From NCBI GenBank assembly GCA_016715945.1, contig JADJXJ010000001.1, positions 1,550,001 through 1,614,000 of the forward strand: DNA of 64,000 bases, written 5' to 3'. Below the pieces are notes generated by a model. The model was not told the origin of the DNA, did not search any database, and saw only the letters and a list, made by a program, of their open reading frames with translations. The stretch is from Bacteroidota bacterium. GTDB taxonomy: Bacteria; Bacteroidota; Bacteroidia; Bacteroidales; F082. How positions within the stretch are numbered: position 1 is the first letter of the stretch; every line of letters begins with the position of its first letter. A program made the position numbers and the translations under genes. This document shows positions 27,511 through 35,616 of the stretch, piece by piece.

Positions 27511-28341
27511 TTAGTTTGCTAAAAGATTGATTTGCTGTATCAGAAGTATGACCGTAATGGTTGTGCTGAGCAGCGTGGAGATGAGTTGAAACGAGAAAGT
27601 GGGGCCTAGCCCGAGGATTTTGCTGCGCATGGGTTCCACATAAATGACATCGTTGGGCAACACATAAAACATCCTGTCGCCTATGAGTTTGCCACTGGTC
27701 ACGTCCACCTGATAGACCACAGGCTTTCCGTCCACTTTTCTATACACCTTAATATTATTGCGCTTGGCATGTTCGGTGAGCCCCCCGGCCAGGGTGAGTG
27801 CTTCGTAAATGGTTATCCTGTTTTTAGTCATGTTGTAGATACCTTCCTTGCGCACCTCACCGAGCACATTGATGTAGTTGTTGATGAGCTTCAGCTCGAT
27901 CCGGATACGCTCTCCGAGTATTTTTTGGGCTGCCTGCCTCACCTGCTCCTGTGCCTGACGAACCGTCATATTGGCCACGTAAATCTTTCCGATGTAAGGA
28001 AAAAGAATATACCCCTCATCATCCACATAATAACCAATCAAGGCCTGGTTGAACTGGTTCAGGAAGTTGATTCCCCCCATGGGCTCCATAAACTGCGAGA
28101 GCTCCTTCTCTATTGCCATTACCGAAACATAGAGGTAATCGTTGGGCTGAATCAGGTATTCCCTCAATAAATTCGGGTCTTCGGCAAAACGCCGTGCATA
28201 GCTGCTATCGTTGATTTCGTCGTATTGCATCAGCAGGAGTTTCTTCTGTGGGATACACGAAACTGCAAACAGCCCAAAGACAATGACGGCTGTTGTGAGC
28301 GTTGCAGATGACAACAACTTCCGGAACCCCTCTCTGGTCAT
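27511..28341 (-). CDS. wza: Wza-like outer-membrane polysaccharide export lipoprotein
   Basis: 276 residues. A signal peptide ends in a lipobox (FAVSC, Cys29). The Poly_export domain begins with YLIQPNDYLYVSVMAIE, followed by SLBB-type domains: IELKLINNYINVLGEVRKEGIYN and KNRITIYEALTLAGGLTEHA. A C-terminal hydrophobic helix (about 250-272, with LISTLLSTTITVILLIQQI) probably crosses the outer membrane, as in Wza. It forms the outer-membrane exit for the capsule or exopolysaccharide. One base separates its stop from the wzc-like ATG, so the two products are made in a linked ratio. Confidence 0.93.
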   Translation of the reverse strand: MTREGFRKLLSSATLTTAVIVFGLFAVSCIPQKKLLLMQYDEINDSSYARRFAEDPNLLREYLIQPNDYLYVSVMAIEKELSQFMEPMGGINFLNQFNQALIGYYVDDEGYILFPYIGKIYVANMTVRQAQEQVRQAAQKILGERIRIELKLINNYINVLGEVRKEGIYNMTKNRITIYEALTLAGGLTEHAKRNNIKVYRKVDGKPVVYQVDVTSGKLIGDRMFYVLPNDVIYVEPMRSKILGLGPTFSFQLISTLLSTTITVILLIQQINLLAN

Positions 28342-28368
28342 GATCGTTTTGTTTTACGCAAATGTAGT

Positions 28369-29973
28369 TTATCGCAAAGTGTTTTCAAAACTCAATTCCT
28401 GCCACTTAGCCAAAATATTTTTCAGCAATTGCAAGCGGTCAACCGGTTTTTGCATGATGCAAGAGAATTCTTCCTCCAGTTTTCGGGGCAATTCATCTGT
28501 TTGCATGGCAGTCTGGACAATAAAAATTGTCCGTGCCAGCAGTGGAAATCGCCTGATCATCTCGGTCCGAAGGCGCTGTCCGTCCCATGGGGGTGGTAGG
28601 GTAAAATCCATGAGCACCACGTGTATCGGGCTTGTGGCCAGTGTGAACTCAAGGATGTTGAGTGCCTCGTTGCCGGAGTAGGCTACATACACCTCCGATG
28701 CTGCTGAAAGATAATCTTCGAGAATCCTAGCATTGATTCTGTCGTCCTCAACTATCAATACACTTAATTTCAACTCCCTGAACTGCTGCTCGATAGTTCG
28801 TATGGCAGCTTCGAGGCTATCGCCGCCCAGGGGTTCGAGCTGAAGCCGCCCGATGATTTTTCCGGGCTTTACGAGTTCAAAGTCCCATTGCAACCCGGCC
28901 TGTCGGGATAAGCTGAACAAGCGTGCAAAATTTTTGTCGAACATCCCGAGCTCATTCATCAACACCTGGTCGTTGGTTGCGCCGGGTTTCCTGATACGCT
29001 CGATCAGGCTGGCCGATAGTTCCAGGCCGATGTTGTCCACATTGATAATTACAGCTTTCTGATCGGGCGATCTGGACACACTTACCAGCACCTGTGCTCC
29101 GCGGCAATAGCGCAATGCTTTGCCCAGAAGCCAGTTAAGCGCATCACTCAAGATTGCCTGGTCGGTCAACACATGCACCATTCGCTCACCTTCAAGGGCA
29201 ATACCAAGGCCTGTCTCGAGCGAGAGCTGGCGCTGGCCTGCAACGGCATTACTCAGCACATCGGCCAGATTCACAGCCTCAATCTTGTACTGAACCGACT
29301 GCACGCCTTCAGCACCTTCGCTGCGTATTACCTTGTTTTTCAGCTTCTCAAGCGCCCTGATGGCATCTTCAATGCGTTGCCGGTTCGATGCATCTATGCC
29401 CGACCCGGCATCCTCCTTCATGAGCCGCAGCATACCATACAAAGCGCTGAGCTGTGTGCGTATTTCAATGAGCTCATCTTGGCTGTATGCTGGAAGCTCG
29501 CTGGGCGAAACAGACCGCAGCGGAAGCGTTGCCTCTGCCTCAAAGGCCTCGACTGACGGTCTGGCTGCTTCTGCTTCGATGGGCCGCTTTTCCTGTTCGG
29601 CTTCGATCCCGAAAGTGACAAGAAACTTTTGCCCTTCGATCTCTTTGAAACTCACCTGCACCGGCAATAACCAACCCTGAGCGTTGAGCAACAAAAACCC
29701 CTCGTCAAACTCCCGCAGCACCTTACTTTCCAGGGGGTGTTCGCTGCCCTGTTTCCTCAACAAGATGCTGCGCAGCGGATTGCCATGCAGCTCATCCTCG
29801 GCAAATTGCGCCAGCGACACAAAAGCCTGATTCACAATAAGTATATCACCATCCATATCAGCCAGCAGGCATGGCTCACGCTTCAGATCGATCAGCGTGC
29901 GATAATAGGGCTTGTTGCTGAAGCTCTTCTGCTGACGTTTGTCGCGTCCCCCAAAATACGGCTGCGTTGGCAT
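28369..29973 (-). CDS. PAS domain, degenerate histidine kinase and receiver hybrid
   Basis: 534 residues with no membrane helix. A PAS domain (about 22-125, with LLADMDGDILIVNQAF) leads to a kinase-like region. The DHp helix reads ELIEIRTQLSALYG, in which Ile169 takes the place of the phosphoacceptor His. In the ATPase part the N-box Asn is replaced (WLLGKALRY, Lys285), and the expected VxDxGxGI is NVDNIGLEL. The C-terminal receiver (about 402-520) is intact: Glu409-Asp410-Asp411, phosphoacceptor Asp456 in LMDFTLPP, Thr488 and Lys509. It is probably a sensor relic that acts through its receiver. Position between a GT4 and wza implies control of polysaccharide synthesis. Confidence 0.85.
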   Translation of the reverse strand: MPTQPYFGGRDKRQQKSFSNKPYYRTLIDLKREPCLLADMDGDILIVNQAFVSLAQFAEDELHGNPLRSILLRKQGSEHPLESKVLREFDEGFLLLNAQGWLLPVQVSFKEIEGQKFLVTFGIEAEQEKRPIEAEAARPSVEAFEAEATLPLRSVSPSELPAYSQDELIEIRTQLSALYGMLRLMKEDAGSGIDASNRQRIEDAIRALEKLKNKVIRSEGAEGVQSVQYKIEAVNLADVLSNAVAGQRQLSLETGLGIALEGERMVHVLTDQAILSDALNWLLGKALRYCRGAQVLVSVSRSPDQKAVIINVDNIGLELSASLIERIRKPGATNDQVLMNELGMFDKNFARLFSLSRQAGLQWDFELVKPGKIIGRLQLEPLGGDSLEAAIRTIEQQFRELKLSVLIVEDDRINARILEDYLSAASEVYVAYSGNEALNILEFTLATSPIHVVLMDFTLPPPWDGQRLRTEMIRRFPLLARTIFIVQTAMQTDELPRKLEEEFSCIMQKPVDRLQLLKNILAKWQELSFENTLR

Positions 29974-29992
29974 GGTGTATGATAGCTTCGCT

Positions 29993-31186
29993 TTATGATT
30001 TTGAACCTCGATTCATGGCAAACCTGAAAACTTCGGCCATGCGTTTACCAAAAACTTCCGGACTGAGCTCCTCATCGAAGAACTGCCTGCTACTGAAGGA
30101 AAGCGGCAGGTATTCAGTCTCGTAGTTTTTAAATATCCTCGCGGCAAGCGCAGCAAAAGCCACACCAGGACTGTCGAGCGGCAGACAGTATCCATTTCTG
30201 CCTTCCTGCACCACAGTGCTCACACCACCGGTTTGGGTGCTCAGCGATGGCAGGCCAAATGCAGAAGCTTCGGCAAAAACCACACCATAGCACTCGGCCC
30301 TGGTGGGCAGAATGAGAAAGTGATGGTCATAAAACAACGAGATAAACTGTTGATATTGAACCTCATCATTTTTATCGAGATAAGGAATGACCCTCATTTT
30401 GGGATGTTCAAAACCCTCAGGAGGCACACAGCCAACCACAGTCATCTCCGCATCAACACCCATACCGATCATGGCTTTCAACGCATCAAAAGCAATGTAG
30501 CCTCCTTTGCGGTACCACTCTACCCCCAGGAAAAGCAACCTGCAAACATTTCTATCCTTGGCCCGGATGGCTTCCATTACCACCTCACTTTCAGGAATCT
30601 GATCAAACTCCATGTTCGGACCAAAAGGAACAACGAACACTTTTTCGGGCGAAATGCCGTAATCCTCTATAGCCGATCTGGCGGCCCACTGCGAGGCCAT
30701 GACCACAGCAGCCGATTTGCGCAAAACCATCCGCTCAATGAGATTACCCTCCCACACAGAAATGTCCATAAAGTCCCTGAACCATTCATAATAACCATAG
30801 AGACTTTTAAATGTGGTATCGCTCAGGTAAACTATGGGCAATTTTGATCTGACAAGCGCTATCTCGGTCGAACCACGCGGTGCAAACACGACGTCAGCCT
30901 GCAATCTGCTGAGTTTCCGGTTGAAAATCAACATGTATCGGAAGGCCAGATACAGGCTGTGGTCGAGATTGTAAGGCTTCGGGAAAAATCGTGCAATGCG
31001 GTTGTAAATCCCCCTCAGAACCTTCCGGCGTTTGACCGGCCCCATCAAAACCACATCCCCCACATATTTTTGAAGAATCATCACCATGTGGTATGTGATC
31101 CCCGACAACTTACGCTTGTCCATGGGATCAAACGAAGTCAGCACAGCAATTCTGATCCGGCGTCCGGCTTCCTGTGGTTGGGTCAT
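29993..31186 (-). CDS. GT4 family glycosyltransferase
   Basis: 397 residues from ATG 31184-31186; a TTG four codons upstream is less likely. The N-terminal half has IAVLTSFDPMDKRKLSGITYHM and VVFAPRGSTEIALV. The C-terminal donor domain contains LFLGVEWYRKGGYIAFDAL and RAECYGVVFAEASAFGLPSLST, with the EX7E glutamates intact. It is the first gene of the cluster, upstream of the PAS/receiver gene by 19 bases. It may add an early sugar of the repeat unit, but the acceptor is unknown. Confidence 0.87.
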   Translation of the reverse strand: MTQPQEAGRRIRIAVLTSFDPMDKRKLSGITYHMVMILQKYVGDVVLMGPVKRRKVLRGIYNRIARFFPKPYNLDHSLYLAFRYMLIFNRKLSRLQADVVFAPRGSTEIALVRSKLPIVYLSDTTFKSLYGYYEWFRDFMDISVWEGNLIERMVLRKSAAVVMASQWAARSAIEDYGISPEKVFVVPFGPNMEFDQIPESEVVMEAIRAKDRNVCRLLFLGVEWYRKGGYIAFDALKAMIGMGVDAEMTVVGCVPPEGFEHPKMRVIPYLDKNDEVQYQQFISLFYDHHFLILPTRAECYGVVFAEASAFGLPSLSTQTGGVSTVVQEGRNGYCLPLDSPGVAFAALAARIFKNYETEYLPLSFSSRQFFDEELSPEVFGKRMAEVFRFAMNRGSKS

Positions 31187-31326
31187 CAGTCCGATCAAAT
31201 AGATGTCATGTTTTGAAAGCCTAAAATTATTGCATTATTCAAATCCGTCTCCCGAATATTTCAATCATCAGCATTTGTTACCATTTTGTAAAGCGCAGTG
31301 CATTGTTTTACCCGGCAACTTATTTT

Positions 31327-31354
31327 TTTGTTGCATGTAAAAAAACCAAATTTG
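31327..31354 (+). promoter_or_regulatory. Possible promoter of the WecA-like gene
   Basis: TTTG at 31327-31330 and CAAATTTG (seven of eight matches to TAnnTTTG) at 31347-31354, 16 bases apart, about 75 bases before ATG 31428. The spacing is slightly short for the Bacteroidota norm, so support is weak. Confidence 0.3.
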
Positions 31355-31378
31355 CTTCATATTTTTACAAAAATTTCT

Positions 31379-31408
31379 GTCAATACGCAATGCGTAAGAC
31401 GTATTGAC
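31379..31408. promoter_or_regulatory. Nested inverted repeat upstream of the WecA-like gene
   Basis: Arms GTCAATACG (31379-31387) and CGTATTGAC (31400-31408) are perfect complements around a 12-base core. A second inverted repeat, ACGCA-A-TGCGT, spans 31385-31395 and overlaps the left arm. It ends 20 bases before ATG 31428. It could be an operator or a 5' leader hairpin. Confidence 0.45.
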
Positions 31409-31427
31409 GTATCTAACAGCGAGTTGT

Positions 31428-32612
31428 ATGATTATGGGCTATTTTACAATCCTTTCCGTTTTCGACCAATTCGTTGATTTCAACGTGTTTTCGGTAACAG
31501 TCTCTGTATTGGGGAGCTTTGTGGGCGCCATGCTGATTACCATGGTTGCCATACCTGTAATCATCAAACTCAGTGCACGCTACAACCTGATGGACAAGCC
31601 CAACCAGCGGAAAATGCACAAAAATCCCATTCCTACCCTCGGTGGTGCTGGCTTTTTCCTTGGCTTCATCCTGATCAGCCTGTTCTGGATTATTTTCAAA
31701 GGCCACACCAGCGACCTGGTGCTTTTTGCCTCCATGCTGGTTTTGTTCGTCATGGGTATTTTCGACGACCTGAAGGATCTGAGCGCAAAATTCAAGTTCA
31801 TGGTGCAAAGCCTTGTGGCGCTGCTCATTGCATTCTTCGGGTATAAAATTGAGTCGCTCAACGGTATTTTTGGCATCTACCAGATGCATCCGGTGATTCA
31901 GTACGCATTCACAGTATTTTTGGTTGTAGGGCTGGTCAATGCCTTTAACCTGATTGACGGGATTGACGGACTGGCCGGTGGCCTGGCATTTATCAACTCA
32001 ATGGCCATGGGCACCATCCTGCTGTTTCAGGATAATGTGTTGTACAGCCTGATGGCATACACATTCGCCGGAGCTTTGCTCGGGTTTCTGGTCTTCAACT
32101 TCAATCCCGCCAAAATCTTCATGGGCGACACAGGTTCGCTCATTGTAGGCTTCCTGATGGCACTGTTCGGCATTGTGGTCATCAAAGGCGGATATACCCT
32201 GGCTGCCGAAGCCCCTGCAAAAACTGCCAGCTTTACCGTGGTTATTGTCGGAATCATGCTGTTGCCGGTTTACGATACCCTGCGCGTGTTCACCGAGCGC
32301 ATCCTCAAAAAGAAATCACCCTTCAGCCCCGACAAAACGCACGTGCACCATCTGCTCATCGAAACCGGAGCCGACCACAAAAAAGCCGCAATCATCCTCT
32401 ACAGCGCCAACATAGCCATCATCGTGCTGGCCTTTATCTTCCGCTACTACCCTCCTACCTTCTCCATTCCGTTTCTGTTTATTATCGGAGCTATTTTCAG
32501 CGAAAGCATCAACATCAAGCGGCTGCTGATCGAGCTTCGCCGCGGCAAACAAGCCGCCAAAGCCATCGAGGACATCACCGATAAAAACCAACTGCTCGAC
32601 AGGGAGCTATAA
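31428..32612 (+). CDS. WecA-like polyprenyl-phosphate GlcNAc/hexosamine-1-phosphate transferase
   Basis: 394 residues from ATG 31428 (31434 is an equally possible start), with about 11 membrane helices. Motifs of the polytopic PGT family are all present: DKPNQRKMHKNPIPTLGG after the second helix, the DDLKDL catalytic Asp pair at FDDLKD, NAFNLIDGIDGLAGG, FMGDTGSL and the C-terminal HHLLI segment (DKTHVHHLL) that belongs to the WecA rather than the MraY branch. It starts a glycan by moving a sugar phosphate onto undecaprenyl phosphate. It lies divergent from the capsule cluster, 241 bases away, and is a likely initiator for it. Confidence 0.9.
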   Translation: MIMGYFTILSVFDQFVDFNVFSVTVSVLGSFVGAMLITMVAIPVIIKLSARYNLMDKPNQRKMHKNPIPTLGGAGFFLGFILISLFWIIFKGHTSDLVLFASMLVLFVMGIFDDLKDLSAKFKFMVQSLVALLIAFFGYKIESLNGIFGIYQMHPVIQYAFTVFLVVGLVNAFNLIDGIDGLAGGLAFINSMAMGTILLFQDNVLYSLMAYTFAGALLGFLVFNFNPAKIFMGDTGSLIVGFLMALFGIVVIKGGYTLAAEAPAKTASFTVVIVGIMLLPVYDTLRVFTERILKKKSPFSPDKTHVHHLLIETGADHKKAAIILYSANIAIIVLAFIFRYYPPTFSIPFLFIIGAIFSESINIKRLLIELRRGKQAAKAIEDITDKNQLLDREL

Positions 32613-32624
32613 ACGCTAAATGCC

Positions 32625-33167
32625 ATGGAAATCAAAGAAATCATCTACCTCGTTGAAGACAACAAAGCGTTCGGACTGCTCACCCAGAAAAAACTTGAAA
32701 AAGAATTCGGCTGCCAGGTAAAACATTTCGGAACGGGCGAAGAAATGCTCGAATTTCTCGACAACAACCCGGATCAACAACCAGGCATCATCATCCTCGA
32801 CTATTACCTGAACAGCATGGTCGAAACTGCCAGAAATGGCGAAGAAATCCTCGAAGAGCTCAAGCTGCGCAAAAAAAATAACAAAATACCCCGCAAACTA
32901 CCCATCATTATGCTCACAGCAGCCAACGAACTCAAAATGGCTGTCAACCTGTTGCAAGCCGGAGCTGTAGATTACATCCTGAAAGATGACGTATTCATCG
33001 AAAACCTGAGCAAAACCATACACAACATCCGCAACCTCCGCAACTACGAAGCCGAAATCGAATCGCACAAAGCCAAAGCCAAAGCCTACCGCAAGCGGAT
33101 CATCATTATGGGTACGGTCATCGTGGTGCTGCTCGTATCGCTGGTTGTATTTATCCTAACGAAATAA
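32625..33167 (+). CDS. Receiver-domain protein with a C-terminal membrane anchor
   Basis: 180 residues. The receiver domain spans about 5-135, with acidic pocket Glu11-Asp12, phosphoacceptor Asp59 (IILDYYLN), Thr98 (MLTAA) and Lys120 (ILKDD). A charged helix (about 136-158, rich in Lys, Glu and Arg) leads to a single hydrophobic helix (159-178, IIIMGTVIVVLLVSLVVFIL) and a one-residue tail. There is no DNA-binding or enzymatic output domain. The protein is probably fixed to the inner membrane with its receiver in the cytoplasm. It starts 12 bases after the WecA-like gene, so it may tune glycan initiation by protein contact. Confidence 0.85.
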   Translation: MEIKEIIYLVEDNKAFGLLTQKKLEKEFGCQVKHFGTGEEMLEFLDNNPDQQPGIIILDYYLNSMVETARNGEEILEELKLRKKNNKIPRKLPIIMLTAANELKMAVNLLQAGAVDYILKDDVFIENLSKTIHNIRNLRNYEAEIESHKAKAKAYRKRIIIMGTVIVVLLVSLVVFILTK

Positions 33168-33168
33168 G

Positions 33169-33582
33169 TTAGATCTTCAGGTAACGGTCAACCGAAAACT
33201 TTCCCGAACCGGTGACAATCAGCGTGATGTAACTTAGCAGATACATCAGCGCCAGTTCTTTGCGTGCAAACGGATCGCCTGCATGCACCATAAACGCCGC
33301 CACCGCCATCGTAATTGCCAGTGGAATGGCTGCCAGACGGGTTCCCAGTCCCAGAAGAATGAGCAGACTGCAAACCACCTCGGCAAACACCGCAAGCAAT
33401 AGCGAGGGAAGCGTCCCGATACCAAGTGGATCCGGAAAAACAATCTCCTGTCCGGGAAGCAATTTTGCCAGCTTGGGCAAACCATGTGTCAGCATCATCA
33501 GGGCAAGCGCCACCCGGAAAAATAAAAGCCACAGGCTCAAAAGCCCGTCATTCATCCTGACCGAAAATAATCCTCTGAGCAT
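33169..33582 (-). CDS. DoxX family membrane protein
   Basis: 137 residues from ATG 33580-33582. This start gives MLRGLFSV, which fits the family's N-terminus; a longer frame up to 33678 would run into the divergent acs gene. Four hydrophobic helices are visible, with LLFFRVALALMMLTHGLPKL, PSLLLAVFAEVVCSLLILLG, RLAAIPLAITMAVAAFMVH and LALMYLLSYITLIVTGSGKF. DoxX-like proteins are small membrane proteins tied to redox or quinone metabolism, mostly without defined biochemistry. It converges with the receiver gene, with one base between stops. Confidence 0.8.
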   Translation of the reverse strand: MLRGLFSVRMNDGLLSLWLLFFRVALALMMLTHGLPKLAKLLPGQEIVFPDPLGIGTLPSLLLAVFAEVVCSLLILLGLGTRLAAIPLAITMAVAAFMVHAGDPFARKELALMYLLSYITLIVTGSGKFSVDRYLKI

Positions 33583-33597
33583 AGGTTCCAGGTTGAG

Positions 33598-33632
33598 TTT
33601 GTATTTAAGACCCCAAAATTCTGCTATTTTAG
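33598..33632 (+). promoter_or_regulatory. Candidate promoter of acs
   Basis: TTTG at 33598-33601 and TATTTTAG at 33625-33632 (seven of eight matches to TAnnTTTG), 23 bases apart. The second element ends 27 bases before ATG 33659. It lies in the gap between the divergent DoxX and acs genes. Confidence 0.45.
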
Positions 33633-33658
33633 CCGACCACCAGCAAAAAACAATCGCA

Positions 33659-35569
33659 ATGATACCAAAAGTTTCCACCCTTGGCGGCTATATCTTTGAA
33701 TATCAGAAAAGTGTCACAAACCCAACGGGATTCTGGTCGAATATTGCCGACAGCTTCTACTGGCGCAAAAAATGGAACAACATTCTTGACTGGGACTTCA
33801 GGCGGGGCTATGTCAAATGGTTTGAGGGTGCAAAGCTGAACCTGACCGAAAACATTTTCGAACGCCAGCTCTTTTTCCGATCTTCCCAAACCGCCCTCAT
33901 CTGGGAACCCAACGATCCCAACGAAGACTTCCGCAAAATCACCTACGGCGAGCTGTTCAGCCAGGTGGAACATTTTGCAGCCGTGTTGTCCGGGCTTGGA
34001 ATCAAAAAAGGCGACCGGGTGGCCATTTACATGCCGATGGTTCCGGAACTGGTTGTAGCTATGCTGGCCTGTGCACGCATTGGCGCAGTGCACTCGGTAG
34101 TATTTGCCGGCTTTTCGGCACAATCGCTCTCGGAGCGCCTGATGGATGCAGGTGCCCGCATGCTCATCACCAGCGATGGCGGTTATCGCGGCAATAAAAC
34201 CATTCCCATCAAAGCTATTGCCGACGAGGCCATGAACGCCTGCCGCTGCGTAACGACAGCCATAGTGCTCAGGCGCACAGGCGAAGATGTGCCCATGGCG
34301 GAAGGCCGCGACTTGTGGTGGCACGACCTCATGCAAAAGAACTATCCACCCGTGCCTGCTGCCGAAATGGATGCCGAAGACCCGCTATTTATCCTCTACA
34401 CCAGTGGTTCAACGGGTAAGCCTAAAGGACTGGTACACACCACTGGCGGATACATGGTTTACACGGGCTATACCTTCCGAAATGTATTTCAATACGGCGA
34501 TGGCGACATCTATTTCTGCTCAGCCGACATTGGCTGGATTACCGGCCATTCCTATCTCGTGTATGGTCCCCTGCTCAACGGCGCCACAGTGGTGATGTTC
34601 GAGGGAATACCTACCTGGCCTGATGCCGGTCGCTACTGGGAAATCATCGATAAACATCAGGTCAACCAATTTTACACGGCCCCCACTGCCATCCGCAGCC
34701 TCATGGCCCTTGGCCTGGAGTGGGTCGAAAATAAAAAACTCACAAGCCTCAAGGTGCTCGGCACAGTGGGCGAACCCATCAACGAAGCTGCCTGGCATTG
34801 GTATCACGACCATATCGGCAAAAACAAATGCCCTATTGTGGACACCTGGTGGCAAACCGAAACCGGAGGCATTATGATCAGCCCGCTGGCCGGCATCACC
34901 CCCACCAAACCCGGCTATGCCACCATGCCTCTGATGGGCGTTCAACCGGTGATCATGGATCAGGAAGGAAGACAGTTGCTGGGCAACAGTGTTGAAGGCA
35001 ATCTTTGTATTGGTTACCCCTGGCCCGGTATGGCACGCACCATTTGGGGCGACCACGAGCGTTTCGTGCGCACCTATTTCAGCCATTACCCCGGACTCTA
35101 TTTTACAGGCGATGGGGTGAAACGCGACGAAGATGGCTATTACCGCATCCTCGGCCGTGTGGACGATGTGATCAATGTTTCGGGTCACAGACTCGGAACT
35201 GCAGAAATAGAGAACGCCATCAACGAACACCCGCTTGTTGACGAATCGGCCGTAGTAGGTTTTCCACACCCCATCAAAGGACAAGGCATCTATGCCTTTG
35301 TGGTGTGCACACACTTCAGCACAGGCGGCGAAGAAGGTATCCGCAATTCGATCCGTATGGCGGTGAGCAATATGATCGGCCCATTTGCGAAACCAGATAA
35401 AATTCTCATCGTCAAAGGATTGCCAAAAACACGTTCAGGAAAAATCATGCGCCGCATCCTGCTGAAAATTGCCGAAGGCAAGACCACCGACTTTGGCGAC
35501 ACCACTACCCTGCTCGACCCGGAGATCGTGAATGAAATCGTGCAGCTGGCAGCCCGGAATGATGAATAA
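33659..35569 (+). CDS. acs: Acetyl-CoA synthetase (AMP-forming)
   Basis: 636 residues from ATG 33659; the frame extends upstream but this start matches the family. Motifs: the P-loop LYTSGSTGKPKG (about 245), the acyl-pocket region GWITGHSYLVYGPLLNGAT with its Trp, TWWQTETGG (ATP binding), the hinge-region DDVINVSGHRLGTAEIE and the C-terminal catalytic Lys in RSGKIMRRIL. It activates acetate to acetyl-CoA with ATP. The Trp in GWIT indicates acetate rather than longer acids. Monocistronic, with an upstream promoter candidate; it feeds the carbon into the gluconeogenic enzymes found nearby. Confidence 0.94.
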   Translation: MIPKVSTLGGYIFEYQKSVTNPTGFWSNIADSFYWRKKWNNILDWDFRRGYVKWFEGAKLNLTENIFERQLFFRSSQTALIWEPNDPNEDFRKITYGELFSQVEHFAAVLSGLGIKKGDRVAIYMPMVPELVVAMLACARIGAVHSVVFAGFSAQSLSERLMDAGARMLITSDGGYRGNKTIPIKAIADEAMNACRCVTTAIVLRRTGEDVPMAEGRDLWWHDLMQKNYPPVPAAEMDAEDPLFILYTSGSTGKPKGLVHTTGGYMVYTGYTFRNVFQYGDGDIYFCSADIGWITGHSYLVYGPLLNGATVVMFEGIPTWPDAGRYWEIIDKHQVNQFYTAPTAIRSLMALGLEWVENKKLTSLKVLGTVGEPINEAAWHWYHDHIGKNKCPIVDTWWQTETGGIMISPLAGITPTKPGYATMPLMGVQPVIMDQEGRQLLGNSVEGNLCIGYPWPGMARTIWGDHERFVRTYFSHYPGLYFTGDGVKRDEDGYYRILGRVDDVINVSGHRLGTAEIENAINEHPLVDESAVVGFPHPIKGQGIYAFVVCTHFSTGGEEGIRNSIRMAVSNMIGPFAKPDKILIVKGLPKTRSGKIMRRILLKIAEGKTTDFGDTTTLLDPEIVNEIVQLAARNDE

Positions 35570-35616
35570 TCCTGCCCAATCAAGCTACAACAAGTCACAT
35601 CTCACTGCATATCAAA

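Noticed and set aside
31235..31262. TTCAAATCC resembling a tRNA T-loop
   Set aside because: No acceptor, D or anticodon stems can be built around it, so there is no tRNA.
33169..33678. Longer DoxX-like frame starting at 33678
   Set aside because: It would overlap the start and promoter region of acs. ATG 33580-33582 fits the family and leaves a normal divergent gap.
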